A stretch of 64,000 nt of DNA, taken from contig JAJEKV010000529.1 in the NCBI GenBank assembly GCA_021234155.1, positions 94,191-158,190 of the forward strand. The letters run 5' to 3'. This stretch comes from Isoetes taiwanensis (Eukaryota > Streptophyta > Lycopodiopsida > Isoetales > Isoetaceae). This document shows positions 1-12,850 of the stretch, piece after piece. Both the position numbers and the translations under genes were made by a program. Positions within the stretch are counted from its first letter, which is position 1. Each line of letters begins with the position of its first letter. The notes below the pieces were generated by a model. That model was given only the letters and a program-made list of their open reading frames with translations. It did not search any database and was not told the origin of the DNA.

Positions 1-3000
1 TTATATCATGGTGCATGCAGTATTACAATTAGTCAAGAAGTTCTTGTTCTATCAATTTTGTTGAGATTCTCCTATTAAAATAGCGAAGCTATTAATATTA
101 AGATACTACTTTCGAAAAGAATTGGAAAATCTAGTCACCTTTACCTGCTTAAACTCCTATGCTTTCTCACCATAAGCTACGTGCAGCCCAAGAATTAGCA
201 CATGTGCACTTGCAACAATGAAAGAGTAATAAAGATTGGAATTAGATCCATCATGGGGTGTTTTCAAATGGGCATTGTGGGCTTTGAATAATTCAGTAAA
301 GAAAAGAATCTTCTCTATTTCATGATTTTCCCAGTTGCTGCTACCTGCAACTAGTTTTCCAAAAGAATCCCAACAAAGTTGCTAATAGTCAGCATTTTAT
401 AAGCCAGCAGCATAAAAAAGGATATCATAGCTATAGTTTTGAATACGATTAAGCATGGCTACACTCCAATGTATTTACCCTTAAGCCACCTGCATATTTC
501 AAAACACCGTTCAAATCTAGTCAGGCTTGATTTTCAATCAATAAGATAAAATATTACAGTAATTAACTGATAAAGTTAATGTTTTGATTATAACTATGAA
601 TAATTGAAAATATATTGAATATCAATGGCTTCAGGATGATTGACTACATTTGAGAGATCTGCCCATCGTGTACGAGTAAGTAGCAAGGGGGAGCCTCCTC
701 TTTGTTCCACTCTTCCATTGTGATCTCAACAGCATTTTGAGGAAGGGATCTTCCGCTTTGCTCCACCCTCTCCATTTATGTGAAGATTGTGGTAAGGGAG
801 AGCCTCCTCTCTGCTCTGGCCTCCCAGGTATACCTTTGCTCCTGATAAGGGAATGAAGGCCTCGTCCGTGTCCTTCCATGATCATCTTCATTATGATGTA
901 GCACATGAAAGGTCGATTAAGCAAACTACGTGCAGATAACTTTTGTCCAACCATCTAAAGCTCTTTTTCGTCATTCCTTGCTCTTAATTTTTTGCAGACT
1001 GCACATTAGAGGCAAAAAGCATATTGGAATTCTTTAAGCAATATGGACTGAAGAGGATTTTAATCTGGAAGAAGCAGAAGTGAAAGGCGAAGATGTAGCA
1101 CAAAATCTCTAGTCCATTGCAAATGACCAACTCAAAGATGTCATGCAACAGATGCAGATGCTTGCCATAGTGCATGACCTGGTGGGATCTGTCATCGGAT
1201 ACCTGTGGCAAGCCAAGTATGCAGGGTGTAGCTGTAACGCTTCCACTTCCAAGGGTCAAATTTTGTTAATTGTTTTATCTCTGATTGAAATCTTCAAGCA
1301 ACACAACCATGTCCAATTGTTTGTGTCACTGTATATTATCATATAGATCGATATGCGGATCTAGTCTATCCACGTCTGAGTGAAAGTGATAGAAGTTACT
1401 ATCCGCATGTGAAAAGTAGCATGCTGCCACAAAGAGGGGGTGGCCACTACAATTCTGCACGTGGGTTATTTAGAATCTACAACCATCTCCAAGATAGAAT
1501 TTAGCTACATAAGAAATTACAATAACAAGCTATTTGATCTTTAATACATTAATACATGAAATTTCTATTATTCCAGCTTCGAGCTCCCAAATAAATGGAG
1601 TTGTCGTCACTAACTCCATTGTGACGATGACGACCCCTCAAGATGTTGGTGGGAGAGAAAAATGTTTCTCCTCAAAATATTTTGCTACTTCATCTTTACT
1701 ATTGGTCCTTCATATCTTCATTTTATCTTCTTTGACCTCTTAGTCTCAACCTTATATTACCATGACTTAATTTAGATTATTAAGAATTGACCCTAGCAAA
1801 ATCTATATATCTTTTTCTTCGTGATAAAATGTGATGTTTCAGGCAATAATCTAAAAAAAACTTTATTATCTTATAAGCTGCAATAGACTCTATTTATACC
1901 TAACTGAATGAAGAAAGAATGTGCTTACGAGAAAAGAAAACATGCTTACAAAATCAGGGCTACCTCAAATTATAGTGTAAAATGTTGGATTTGGATCCCG
2001 CCATAATTTAGAGGCTGAGGATTTGATCGACCCAACGTTGAAGATGACCCCTCGAATTTAGAGCCCAGATTAGTTCCACCACATAAAAAAGGGCACAAAA
2101 GGGCACAAAAGGCACACAATTTAGACTAAAAAAAAGAGATGACATGCTTCATAAAAAAAGGCACATCCTTTAACAAGGCATATCCTTTAAACTTTTGCCT
2201 CTTTGGACGTGCCCAACCTAGCTTCCAAAGCAAGGATGCTGGCCACCATAAGGAACAAGCACTCATCTATGACAAGCTTGAAGAAGACGAATAATTGGAG
2301 ATTGAAGAGCAACAAGCACAAAACCAAGAGAGCGAAGGCTAACATATGTAGGACTAGCAACTTGGGCTCGATCATGACTTGGTGAAGGATGCATTGTGGG
2401 AGGCGACTTGGATTGACAACATCTTCAGCAATGTGCACCTGCTATATGACAAGGGCATCTTGGCACCAAATTCCTGGCGTCTCCATGGTCTTCGAAGTGG
2501 TCGAAGCCGCGCTCACTCCAAGATCGTGCACAAGACAAGTGAAAAATCAACAACAAGACCTTCAAAGGTTCAAGGACAACTCTTTGCATACTCGAGCATA
2601 GATGCCATCACTGCAACCAACCAACAAGAACTTGGGAACTTAACAGTCTTGATGGAACTTTAAAACATATAAAAGACCTTATACCCATAAGCAACAAGAT
2701 GCTCCTCACCACCTCACAGAAAGTTGACTTTGACTACAACCTCACCACTCAAAACTGTATGAACAAGCATCGGCTGTTCTACTTACCTATCTAACACGAA
2801 AGAGCTAAGTTCAGCTTAAATGATATTAAATCTTTGAAAAACGTTAAATTATTACTGCATGCTTTTCTCATTTCTCATTGTGGCCCACTTTAGTCAGTGT
2901 TACTAGTAATTATATGTTTTCTCAATATTCTTTTTTGGGAGGAAAAAAAATTAAAAGCAGTGATTTATGCTTGACACAATTGATATATTCTTTTGCTTCC

Positions 3001-3147
3001 AAAAACCGGTTTATTGGTGACCTCTCTTATTTCAAAAAACATTTTTCTGTCTAACAGAAAAAACATAACTGCCGTAGCAGCTACTTTTGAATTTGCATGG
3101 AGTGTAAGTTCCAACATCGCATTTTGCATTTGCATGGAGTCTATGCT
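1..3147. other. Left flank, no recognisable gene
   Basis: AT-rich sequence downstream of the phytochelatin synthase gene. I see only short open frames with no family I recognise and no convincing splice structure. A minus-strand stretch at 1087-1101 reads VLHLR, which resembles the start of the last block of plant phytochelatin synthases. It has no acceptor site in a fitting phase, so I do not annotate it as an exon. A short GGGCACAAAA repetition lies near 2090-2115. Confidence 0.5.
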
Positions 3148-6100
3148 TCAACATCGCAATTGCTCACACGTTGAAATTGTCTTTTTACATGTTGAATCTG
3201 GCCAAAACATAGAGCACCCAAAATTCAGCATGGAAACCAAATGCCCAAAACGACATACTATACACTTAAAAGTTTGACTAGTGAAGGCAGCAAACATCTC
3301 TTCAAAAAAAACAGACTGTAATTCTCTTGGAAACCCTGAATTTAGAGTGTTTACCTCTTCCCGCAATTCACTTGGCAGCCCCTTCCATGAGACTAACTTG
3401 TACAGAGTCATCACATCTGAGAACTTTATCCCCTCCCATGTATGAAAAGGTATAGCCAGTAGAATCACAGAGAGTAAATCTGCTGATGCGGGATACAAAT
3501 GGCAGAGTATCCCACACATTGTATGGCCAGTTGGGGCAGTTGGCATAAGTATGTCAAAGTGGACATCTGATGCATTGATTGGCTCATCTAGAGCAACAGT
3601 AGATCCTAGCTTACCCATATTAGTCTTCGTGGTATATTTACAGTTCATATTAGAGATATTATGACATCCAGATAGCCATGCCGCTCCATCACAGCAGGCT
3701 TTAGAAACACGCTCAGACAAAGTAAGTGAGCATGGACAACCTATTGATTTCATCCATTTGCTGATCAACATATGCAACTTCGTTGCCCTCAGTTGCTGAA
3801 GAATCCTTACCTGCAAAACAATCATGTCTCCAACTTTATTTAAGTATTAGTACCTAGCAATCGTAAAGTGTGCTTTGCTTTTTATCTGCAAATACACAAA
3901 TGAGGATGAAGTGATTGGATTATGATGCCTTTACACAAGCTTTCATCTTAAAAGAAGGTTATAAGATTGTCCTACAAAGTACTGCAAAATGGAGATAAAT
4001 TGTTGTAAACTTGCACCTTACATTCCAGACGCAGGGCTTCATCATCTTTTAAGTTTGTGCTTGGTCCCTTTACTTCAGCTATCCAGTTGATAAAACTCCG
4101 TACGTCTCCCGGAACAGAGTCCAGGAGTATAGAAAACACGTCTTCAACAGCTTTAATTTCCTTTTTTTGCATAAGTTGGGGCGCTTGTTGGAGAAGATAC
4201 TTAGACATTGCTTTCCACTCCGTACACCTGTAAGACTGAGCAAACTGTTTCATCATTTATGTTATGCAGCACACAGAACAACGAAATGCAATCTAACAAA
4301 GTTCAAACCGCGGTAAACAAGGAGTACCTCGCTAAAGTGAACAAAATAGAAGGACCTTGCTCGCCCTTAGAAATCAGCATATATCTGCAAAAACGAAGTG
4401 TAAAAGAATGATGAGAACTAAAGCCATACACACCCATGCAATATGTAATATGAGTAGCAACTTCTTTCCCAATCAAAATGCTCATCCACTGGGTGTCAAC
4501 AACAATCTAATGTTTTTCTCTGCGCGTGTGTGCAAATGCATGTGCAAAATGGTGCACAACTTCACATGTCGGACCTGCCATAGGCGAGCATGTGGCCAAA
4601 CGAAGTGGAGCATATTTTACATATTCAATAACATTGCAAAAGCAACTTGATGAGCATAAATCTGGACGGGTTTCCCTCCTTTTCAATATGATCTCACTGC
4701 ACACTGCCAATTAGCCTGGCTAAACAGGAAATAAATCCGGTGGTTCATCCCACTCCCAAAAGCCTCCACAAAATGATACAATTTCTACAAAAATCGCTTG
4801 TCTTAGCATTACTGAGGATGGATCTGAGGAAGGATCCAGAGCAGACGTACAATGATGTGCAGTGCGGCAGTTACTTTCTTGAAATTGGGACAGATCAAAA
4901 AGCGAGGCACAAGATTTACCATTTCTAAATCATAACAGGCTAAGGCAAAAAAACACCTTAGTTTTACATGATAATATACGATTAGAATGCTGCACGGCAC
5001 TATAAATCGAAAAAATGACCTGGCATCAGAGGCCTTTGCAGAAAACACAAAGTTGAGATGCGTTGGCAACTAAGTAGATTTCTTCAAATTCAGAAAATGT
5101 GCTTTCTTTATTAATGATGAGGTCATAATTCTAAAATAATGATTTCTAGGATCGCAATGAGCTCATGATATTTTACTAATATCTGCAGACATATTCTATA
5201 ACATAATATTTTGCCTAGTTATGAATTCTATTTGATCCTAACGCGCTGTCACATTTCCATCATATACACCAGAGCAGTATCCTACAGATGTTGATAGAAT
5301 CTTTCTTTTTATCCACATCCAGTACCGGTTTGTGTAATGATTCTTATAGCAAAGAAAAATTGCATAAATTGGACAGGTTAATGGTTAGCACTAACTCTAT
5401 TGTCCTCTAACTTATTATTCTATACTTGGTCATTGCTTACCCTCTTAACTTCCCCGTAGAAGAATCAATTGTGTTTATTGCTTCCCAAAGAAGTGATACA
5501 GGCACCCAATGTGGAGGATACTTGAAGCGCGCAACATCAAGTATCAAAACCATATCCCTACCCGAATGATGACCCCCAAGAGGAGAGAAATGTCCTAAGC
5601 CAGTCTGAGAAGCAATGCAAACGAAATAAATACCAGATTTTTATAACAAAAGCAAATATGTGAAAAATAGATAAACAAAAGAATGCCAGAACAATGCTTA
5701 ATTGAACTTGGTAGTTTCTTCATTAAGAATTTAGCCAGGTTTCTAGGCATGTCAAGTTTGCTGCCCAATCTGTTGACTTCATGAGACAGACTCAACTGAC
5801 TAACATCATATTATTCTAAATATTTAAATCATGTCTCATTGCCATTCTATGGTCTTGTATTGATGATCTGAAATGCACAAGAGCTAAGTTCTGATGCCAC
5901 CAAAAAAAAGATAGGCTGACTCTCACCTAAAAATGATTACAAACCTGCTGGAAAGTTTTCCTGCTGTAGGATGCCAATAAGTGAGAATTCTCAGAAGATG
6001 TACATGTCTGAATATGCTGCCGAAATGTGTCCAACGAACTTTTGTCTGCCCTGAATGCCTGAACTGATGCTCCCGCACATTCAGCTAAGCAAGCCACCTT

Positions 6101-6716
6101 TCCAAACGTAATACCTACATCTTTGACTCTTTCAAGAGGTTCGCAACAAATCTAACATAGACTCGTCAAACCACCTCCATGGTCCTGTAAGTAGTTTGAA
6201 GAGTAAGCATGTAAAGCTGGAGGATATGCATTTGACTCAACTCTATCAAATCGTAGGTAACAACAGTACTAGCCCATACACTTCAGAACTGAAAAATGAG
6301 TATTCATCCAATTTTACTTTGTTAATTCAACAGCTTCAGATTGAAAGGAAATCTCGTGACTCTAGAAATAAAGTTGACATACCTTTCCATTTGCGGCCTG
6401 GATCAATAGAAAGTGCATTAAGCACAACCGACAATGAGGTCAGTCCACAAAACGCAGGCTCAGCTTGAGTCTGAAAATGGGCAATTAAGTTGAAGAATCC
6501 TTCCATCGTTCCCTCTAGAATTGCCTCTCTAAAAATGTTCTGTCACATATTAAGAATGCATTATAGTCTCCAATACTTCTGTAAAAATGTTTATTAAGAA
6601 TGCATTTTAGTCTCCAGTACTTAACTTATATGAAAGGAAATCGGTTAACTCACCTTGCCATCAGGGGAGGTGAAATCAGAAGGAAGCACACGCTTGTAAA
6701 ATCCGGCTACTGCCAT
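3148..6716 (-). CDS. PCS: Phytochelatin synthase (gamma-glutamylcysteine dipeptidyltranspeptidase), 7 exons, one frameshift
   Basis: The enzyme makes phytochelatins from glutathione in the cytosol and is used in heavy-metal detoxification. Exons read from the sequence: 6716-6654, 6539-6383, 6184-5945, 5604-5441, 4384-4328, 4227-4017 and 3810-3148, all with GT/AG junctions and compatible phases. The start [15 protein letters not shown] fits family N-termini. The papain-like catalytic domain is clear: [20 protein letters not shown] (nucleophile Cys), [20 protein letters not shown] (catalytic His) and [15 protein letters not shown] (catalytic Asp). The C-terminal Cys-bearing domain follows ([35 protein letters not shown]). 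Joined length is about 517 residues, normal for plants. Exon 3 has one extra A in the run at 6148-6150, which shifts the frame right after SMLD; without it the frame runs cleanly to the exon end. The 3' end is uncertain: a good donor (GAG|GTAAAC) at 3355 suggests one more exon may exist. Confidence 0.93.
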
Positions 6717-7939
6717 GGCCGATGTGGCGAAGGGAAGAGTGATGGAATTTGGTAAAAACTGATTCTTAAAACTTGATGTGCAACCATCTTCGGTGAGGCG
6801 CGGGTAAACTTGAAAAAAATCTGCAAACTAGTTTAAAAATTCTACAACAGTAGCACTGCGATGTAGGGCTTTAGAAACGACGTACATAGTAGCCACGACG
6901 TGTGTTATGTGTGCATGTGATTGTTGGAGTGTGTATTTGCGCATGTCGTCCTTTGGCCCAATATATCTTCACATTCCTAATGGCTCATTCTGGATCATTG
7001 GATCCAGGAATATTGGACTCTAATGGGTCTTGGACTCTATTGGGTTTTTAAAAAAGATTAGAAAAGATGTGCGCCTTGGTTTTGGCTTGCTCCTCTATGG
7101 TTTTATGCAGGGGTCTAGATGCCGTACAGGTGGCATGATCTCTCATCCACATGGCAATGGAGAGAATGGGGTGCAGTCCATTGAAGCAAGAAAGCCATGG
7201 CATCGAAGCAAGAAAGCTTCAGATTCGAAGCAAGCACGATGGAGCCAAGCTTGACGCCGAATTAAACTTTCAACGGATTTATTCTGGCTGCCCTGCTTTA
7301 GAATACAAGCTTTGAATCCTGCTTCGAGTCCTGCTACAAGGAGAAGGAAGAATCGTTTAACTACAAAAGAGCGCACAGTCTCCAAACCCAGTTCTATTCG
7401 ATCCGCTATGCTGTCTCACCTTTCCAACCAAGCTAGACGGCCGAATGCGCCAAATTTACCCTCTAACATTGCTACCCATCATCGCGTGTGCAAATTCAGC
7501 ACTACGTCCTGTTTGTGCAAAATCCAGGGACAATTCAAGACCTTCAGGCAAACAAACCTATCTGTCCTATCTCTGTCAAGCGCTCCATCTTCAAATCTTA
7601 CCCAATTGGCCATCCTTGCAGCTGGAGCAATCTATTCTTTGCAAAACAATCGTACCTCTCCTGTTTCCCTCAAGCGCCCATTTCTTTCTGTTCCATAACT
7701 AGGATCGAAGAAGAGACACTTGGTTTTCATGCTGCACAACCCAAAATAGAAATATTATGATCTTCAGCCACACAAAAAGCACCATTGAAGCAACAAGCTA
7801 TCCAATGACTATCATGTTTTCCAACAAAAAAAAAAATTAAAACCTGAGAGTAAAAATGATTGCAGAACTCTAATTGTTATGGAAATAAGAAATCAGTCAA
7901 CGAGAAATCTGCACCCCATCGCTGGAAATGTTGGAAGTG

Positions 7940-8078
7940 GGCATGTTATAGCTAGCCTTAAATGGCAAAAAATCTATTGTCCACAAAAACGTCGTGTATT
8001 TATTTATTTTTTTGGCGTGGCTATAACATGTCAAAGACATGGATATACCACGGATATGCACGTGGCTATAACATGACA
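7940..8078. repeat. Imperfect inverted repeat with an extra direct copy
   Basis: GGCATGTTATAGCTAGCC at 7940-7957 is mirrored by GGCGTGGCTATAACATGTCA at 8014-8033. A further copy of the right arm, GTGGCTATAACATGACA, lies at about 8062. The arms share the core CATGTTATAGC. The size (about 95 bp) would suit a tiny fold-back element, but I see no clear target-site duplication. Confidence 0.35.
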
Positions 8079-9245
8079 GCATCCGATATATACAGTGCTC
8101 GATCTGCACCTCACACCCCATACGAGAGAGTGCTCTCCACCGTATATATGTACGTAGACATATACGAACTAAGCTAACAAATATGGTGGGGTTAACCATT
8201 GGAAATGAATTAAATTTAAACCATTAGAACCAATTTAAACCACAATGAATTAAAATAAGTGAAGAGACAATGAAGAGGAAGGCTGCAATAATAGTCTTCC
8301 CACACACAAACGTAATGCATACTTAGGGCAGAATTATTGCATTTTTCTGCTGATTTTATCACGTGCAATTCTCTCTCCGCCTGTGTATAGCGGCGCCACC
8401 AGTATTTTGTGGCTATGGCAGACTATGGCGGATCAGCTCTTCTGGTGACCCACCCTTCAAATCTCTCATTTTGAAGCCAGCATAGCTAAGGAGAGCAAAC
8501 TAAAGTGATGCACTGCTGCCGGATGTTTGAAGTAGAGTAGCCTGAATAGCAGAGAGCCAGAGAGCAGTCGGAATAGCAGAGAGCCAGAGAGCAGCCGGAG
8601 AGCTTCTTCATTTAGAAAAGCCAGAGCTTTCTTCTGCGAATCTATTTCTCAACTTTTGTTTCTTTTCTGTGACATTTCATGCTTTCGATTCCATGTTCCT
8701 GCATTTTTTTCCTGTTACATGCATTAGAAGCTCCGATTGTGATGATAGAAGCATTTTGGCAATGATAAAAGCATAGATCTAGGGTGGCGATGGCGTTTCT
8801 GAAGCGCTCCGGCTATTCATGGGAAAAGTTTCTGCCATAGCCGTTCTCGTCCTCTGCTCAGCAGATTTTTTCTGTTCGTAATTCTGCCTTGGTGTGCATT
8901 GCGTAAAGGAAAAGTTCTTGTCTCAGAACATTCCCTCGGAAATATATTCTCGGTGGGCCGCCAGACTCGGCGGTGCTGCGGCTTTGTCGCTTGGGCGCCA
9001 CCTCGTCTGGCGGCTCCGCCTCAAGAAATTCCCTCGTGGAACTTCCTCAACTAGAACTTTCCCTAGTACATAAAACACAGCTACAACAATAGCCAATTCC
9101 TTATAGCAAATCATCATTGAGGACAAAGCCCCCACATGCAGAGGAGTTTCTTTAAGAAACCTTCGCTAAAGAAAGCCCTTTCAACAGCAGGAAGACAAAG
9201 GACGAAGCAAAACAAATCCCTGTATGCCTTCCACTAATCGAGCTG

Positions 9246-9515
9246 CTACTGCATCTGCATGCCTTCCACAAATACAAGTTGCCATGGCACTCCTCTCTGC
9301 GGGCTTCCCTCAGCATCCAAGCATCCCTTCCCAACAACCCTTCCTAATTTATGAAAACATGTTGCACTGAAAAAGAGCTCCTGCAGTTCCATGAGAAACC
9401 GCTCTTGCCATCGCTTACTTAGGTGACCAATTCCTACAAGACGACCCAGCAATTCATCTTCCTTGTCCACCGTGGTCGGCTTGATTATAACAGTCTCTAT
9501 GAAACTAAATCTGCA
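9246..9515 (-). CDS. Unidentified exon-like open frame
   Basis: An open minus-strand frame of about 75-90 codons, with charged and leucine-rich composition that looks coding (for example DKEDELLGRLVGIGHLSKRW and FLMELQELFFSATC). I do not recognise the family and cannot define splice sites. It lies directly beside the 5' end of the large CACTA element, so it could be a remnant of a host gene truncated or displaced there. It could equally be a chance open frame. Confidence 0.25.
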   Translation of the reverse strand, partial: CRFSFIETVIIKPTTVDKEDELLGRLVGIGHLSKRWQERFLMELQELFFSATCFHKLGRVVGKGCLDAEGSPQRGVPWQLVFVEGMQMQ

Positions 9516-9789
9516 CTATTCCTGGACCATGTAAGAAACATTGCTAATAAAAAAGATACCTATGGTAAATGCCCCAACCTTTAATTTTCGCTAAACCATT
9601 GGCAAGATCATATATTCCAGTCAATCGTGGGACGTTATACCTTCACATATGGAGGATTTTGTTTTTGCTCAATGTGACTTACAAGTTTAAGTGATAATTT
9701 TTTGTCATTGTGATGGGTTCCTACACACCAATCCTAGAACATTATATACGAGGCTGCTCGGAGTCATACACTACAAGGGTTAATGGGGG

Positions 9790-10080
9790 TTTGTAACGTA
9801 TGGGTTTGTAACGCATATTGATTTGCAACGCAATTTTTGATTTGTCACACGTGATAGATAACATTGTAATTTTGTAACGTGTGGCACATTTTGTATACTT
9901 GTAACGTGTTACTAAAATTTGTATAAGCTTGTTTGTAACGTGTGACAAATATTAAATTGTGTAATGGGTTACAAATTAAAACTGTAACGTGCGACAAACA
10001 TTAAAATTTGTAACGCGTTACAAGTTTCAATTGTAACGTGTAACAAATATAACTATTTTGTAACACGTTACACAAGGCCC
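9790..10080. repeat. 5' subterminal repeats of the large CACTA element
   Basis: About a dozen copies of a motif close to TTTGTAACGYGTKACAAA occur in 290 bp, in both orientations; many copies are near-palindromic (GTAACGCGTTAC). Such dense subterminal repeats are where the TNPA-type protein binds in En/Spm elements. Mirror copies lie at the right end. Confidence 0.8.
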
Positions 10081-12733
10081 CCAAAAAAAGATAGTTATTA
10101 GTTTTATGGCTTACTTTTTGTATTAAACCACTAAAATAAACTAATGTTACTAAGTGGGTTAATGTGTTGAATAACCATAGGCAGTTAAATAGTGTAGTTT
10201 GCATTTAAAGTTTTTGAACGTGGTATATCCATATTGTAAATGTCTAGAGCTTTTCATTGTGGTTTGTTACTATAGTTTTTCACTATGGTTCTTTCTTAGT
10301 TTGTTGCCATGTGACATGTGGGTCAATTAATAGTTTTAGTTTTTAGTTTTTTATAGTATATGTTATAAATCACTAATGGCTTTAGCCTTAAAAAACTGTG
10401 CAACTTGTAATGGTAATTTAATCAGCTCATGAATGTCTTGCCACATGAACCATTGTTGTCGCATAGAATAAAGGCTTCAAGTTTCACATTATAAGAATTA
10501 ACAATTTATACATTAAACTATTGGTGGCTTTGTATCTTCGTAGTACTATGTAATACAAACAAACTAATCATATTTTGGATTAAACAATTGATATTAGTTT
10601 TGTAACGAAATTAAGATATATCATTTGTAAAGTAATAATAGCTTTAGCTTTAAGGAATGTGCAATTCATGGTGGTTGTCCAATGAAACCATTGTTGTTTC
10701 AAGGATCAATGGTTCAAGTTTGTTACAAAAAAAGTAAAGACGCTTTCCATCAAAACAAGTGTGGCTTTGTTATGTCAAACATGTCATGTGTTAGACGCAA
10801 ACCAATATCCTATACCATAGGATATAGTGGCGGGTTTGTGTCTTTAAAGTACTTTCCGTTGGAGACAACTCAATTATATTTTGGATAAAAAATTGATCTT
10901 ATTTTATAGAGAAATTAAGACAACTCTTTTGTTAGCAATAATAGCCCAATAATAGCTTTATCTTTAAGGAATTTGCAGGTGATTGCCTTGTTGGTTTTTC
11001 ATGCCACACACAATAACCCTAATACTAGGTCCGCATATTATTTCTCAATGTCGTTTTTGTGAAAAAAAAAAGTTCAAAAATTCAACGTTGTTTTTAGTAT
11101 TTTTTTTTCTCCAAGAAAGAATTGTGAGTTTTGCATAAAAACCTCGTGCAATTTTATAAAAATAACTAATGTTTTTTTCAAACAATAAATGATGTGGTTT
11201 TAAAAACAACATAATGTTGAAATTTTAAAAGGCACTTATATCCAAAACAAAGATAAGGCACTTATATCCAAAGCAAATAGCTGTGGCAAATGCATCACTA
11301 TTCACAATTCACAACATGGTTACAAATGTTCAGAGCATGTAAGAAAATTAAGAATTAAAAAGTTGGCCACGTATATGTTGTTTTACTGTATCTTTGGCAT
11401 TTTTGAGAGCTCTAAAACAACAATATATAAGAGCAATAAAATCGACAAATTAGATTGTTACAAAAATTAGAGTTGTAACTGTCATTGTTCCACTGTTTTA
11501 TTCATGGAGAAAGGGGGGAAATGTTGTGCTCTCGCCTAAGCTTCTCCATTACGAATCCAAGCTAAATCTGAATCCAGGGTCAAGAAATTTGACCCAATAC
11601 AGGGGTTCCGAATTTTCCCTCATCAGATCGAAAAGAGAACCTTCCAGATCGGGTCTGCATCAAAAAGCATAAATTGGGATGTGGGTCTTCACAGAACAGG
11701 GGCGGCAAGAGGCTTGGCAGGGCTCTATTCTGATAATATGTGTCTGTGCTTAAGCAAGAGCGCTACAACAAAATCGATTTGCACCACACAGCAAGTAATT
11801 TGCACTAGATATCTTCCAGGTTTAAAACCCAGAGAAAACAATTCAAGATCAACCGCAGACTTCAAAATCTGGCTAGAAAAGATACTGCAACACTCAGCAC
11901 TGTATTCCGGCTGCATGCATCCAATCGCGACCTCCTTAACTGATTCCATTTTGCTATCAACAGCTGATTCACAGCATGATGAACTGCTCAAGGCCCTTGT
12001 TAATGTCGGTCTGTGTAACCATCGCTGCCACATGCCAAGAACCATGCATTTGTGTGACATGATATATTTAACACATTAAGCAAGCGCAGACAACTGCGAT
12101 TCATTTTCCACAGATCCAAGCCATGTTCTTGGCACCAAGACACCTTCTTGAAAATATTTGGAGCAAATCCAGGACTAAGGGGTCTCTTGGCCCTGCTAAT
12201 TTGAAACTCAGAACTCTGTTCCACCATAAAGCACATAAAACAACAACGAAAAACAGAGGGTGGCATCACGCATGGTTTGGGTATGGTGGAAGACTCCAGG
12301 GATGAATTCGACAAAAAAGGCAGATCCAGGAAAAAACTCAGATATGTTTGGAAACACTCAAGGACCAAAGCTTGAGCAAAGTTTGATCTTTGAAGAGAAG
12401 AAGAGAAGGAGGCCCAACAGTTAATGATCAGAAACGGAGAGAAGGCCAGAGAAAGGCCAAGAATCAACATTTAGAAAAGAATAAGAGGATTTGAGCCCGC
12501 CAAAAAAGCCCAGCATCCACCACCAAAAGTGCAACCAATGAGATATGAAGGCTGGGATCGAGATCTAAGCCCTTGGTTTATCTTTGATCTGACAGTTACG
12601 ATATCCAAATCAGCACATAATATTATTAGAATCATTTTCAATACAAACTTATCAATAAACCCCTTTTCCAATTCGAATTTGAAATCGTGGGGTGTGTATT
12701 AGAAATTTTCGTGGCCAATCACATTATGGGACA

Positions 12734-12850
12734 TCTTGCGAAATATTCCATGAGCATCCATATGGTCTGTCCCTTTGAAGTCAAGATGGGGTCTTGCGAA
12801 ATATTCCACGAGCATCCATATGGTCCGTCCCTTTGAAGTCAAGATGGGAT
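12734..12850. repeat. 58-bp tandem duplication
   Basis: Two adjacent copies with a 58-base period, starting at 12734 and 12792. Each begins TCTTGCGAAATATTCCA and ends GAAGTCAAGATGGG, and they differ at only a few positions. Confidence 0.85.

Larger units (their letters stand above)
6717..9768. other. Phytochelatin synthase upstream region and flank, no recognised gene
   Basis: This stretch lies 5' of the phytochelatin synthase start and up to the CACTA terminus. It should include the gene's promoter and 5' UTR, but I cannot point to a secure TATA box. Several open frames of 60-130 codons exist (for example plus strand 7312-7698) without any family resemblance. An imperfect inverted repeat lies at 7940-8033. 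Near 8480-8610 there is a short AGAGAGCCAGAGAGCAG-like repetition. Confidence 0.45.

Noticed and set aside
7312-7698. A 128-codon plus-strand open frame
   Set aside because: Low-complexity Ser/Thr/Pro/Asn-rich translation, overlapping frames also open, no splice signals or family resemblance.
12000-12470. A 156-codon minus-strand open frame
   Set aside because: No recognisable domain, and the opposite strand is also partly open. It may be a captured fragment, but nothing supports a gene call.
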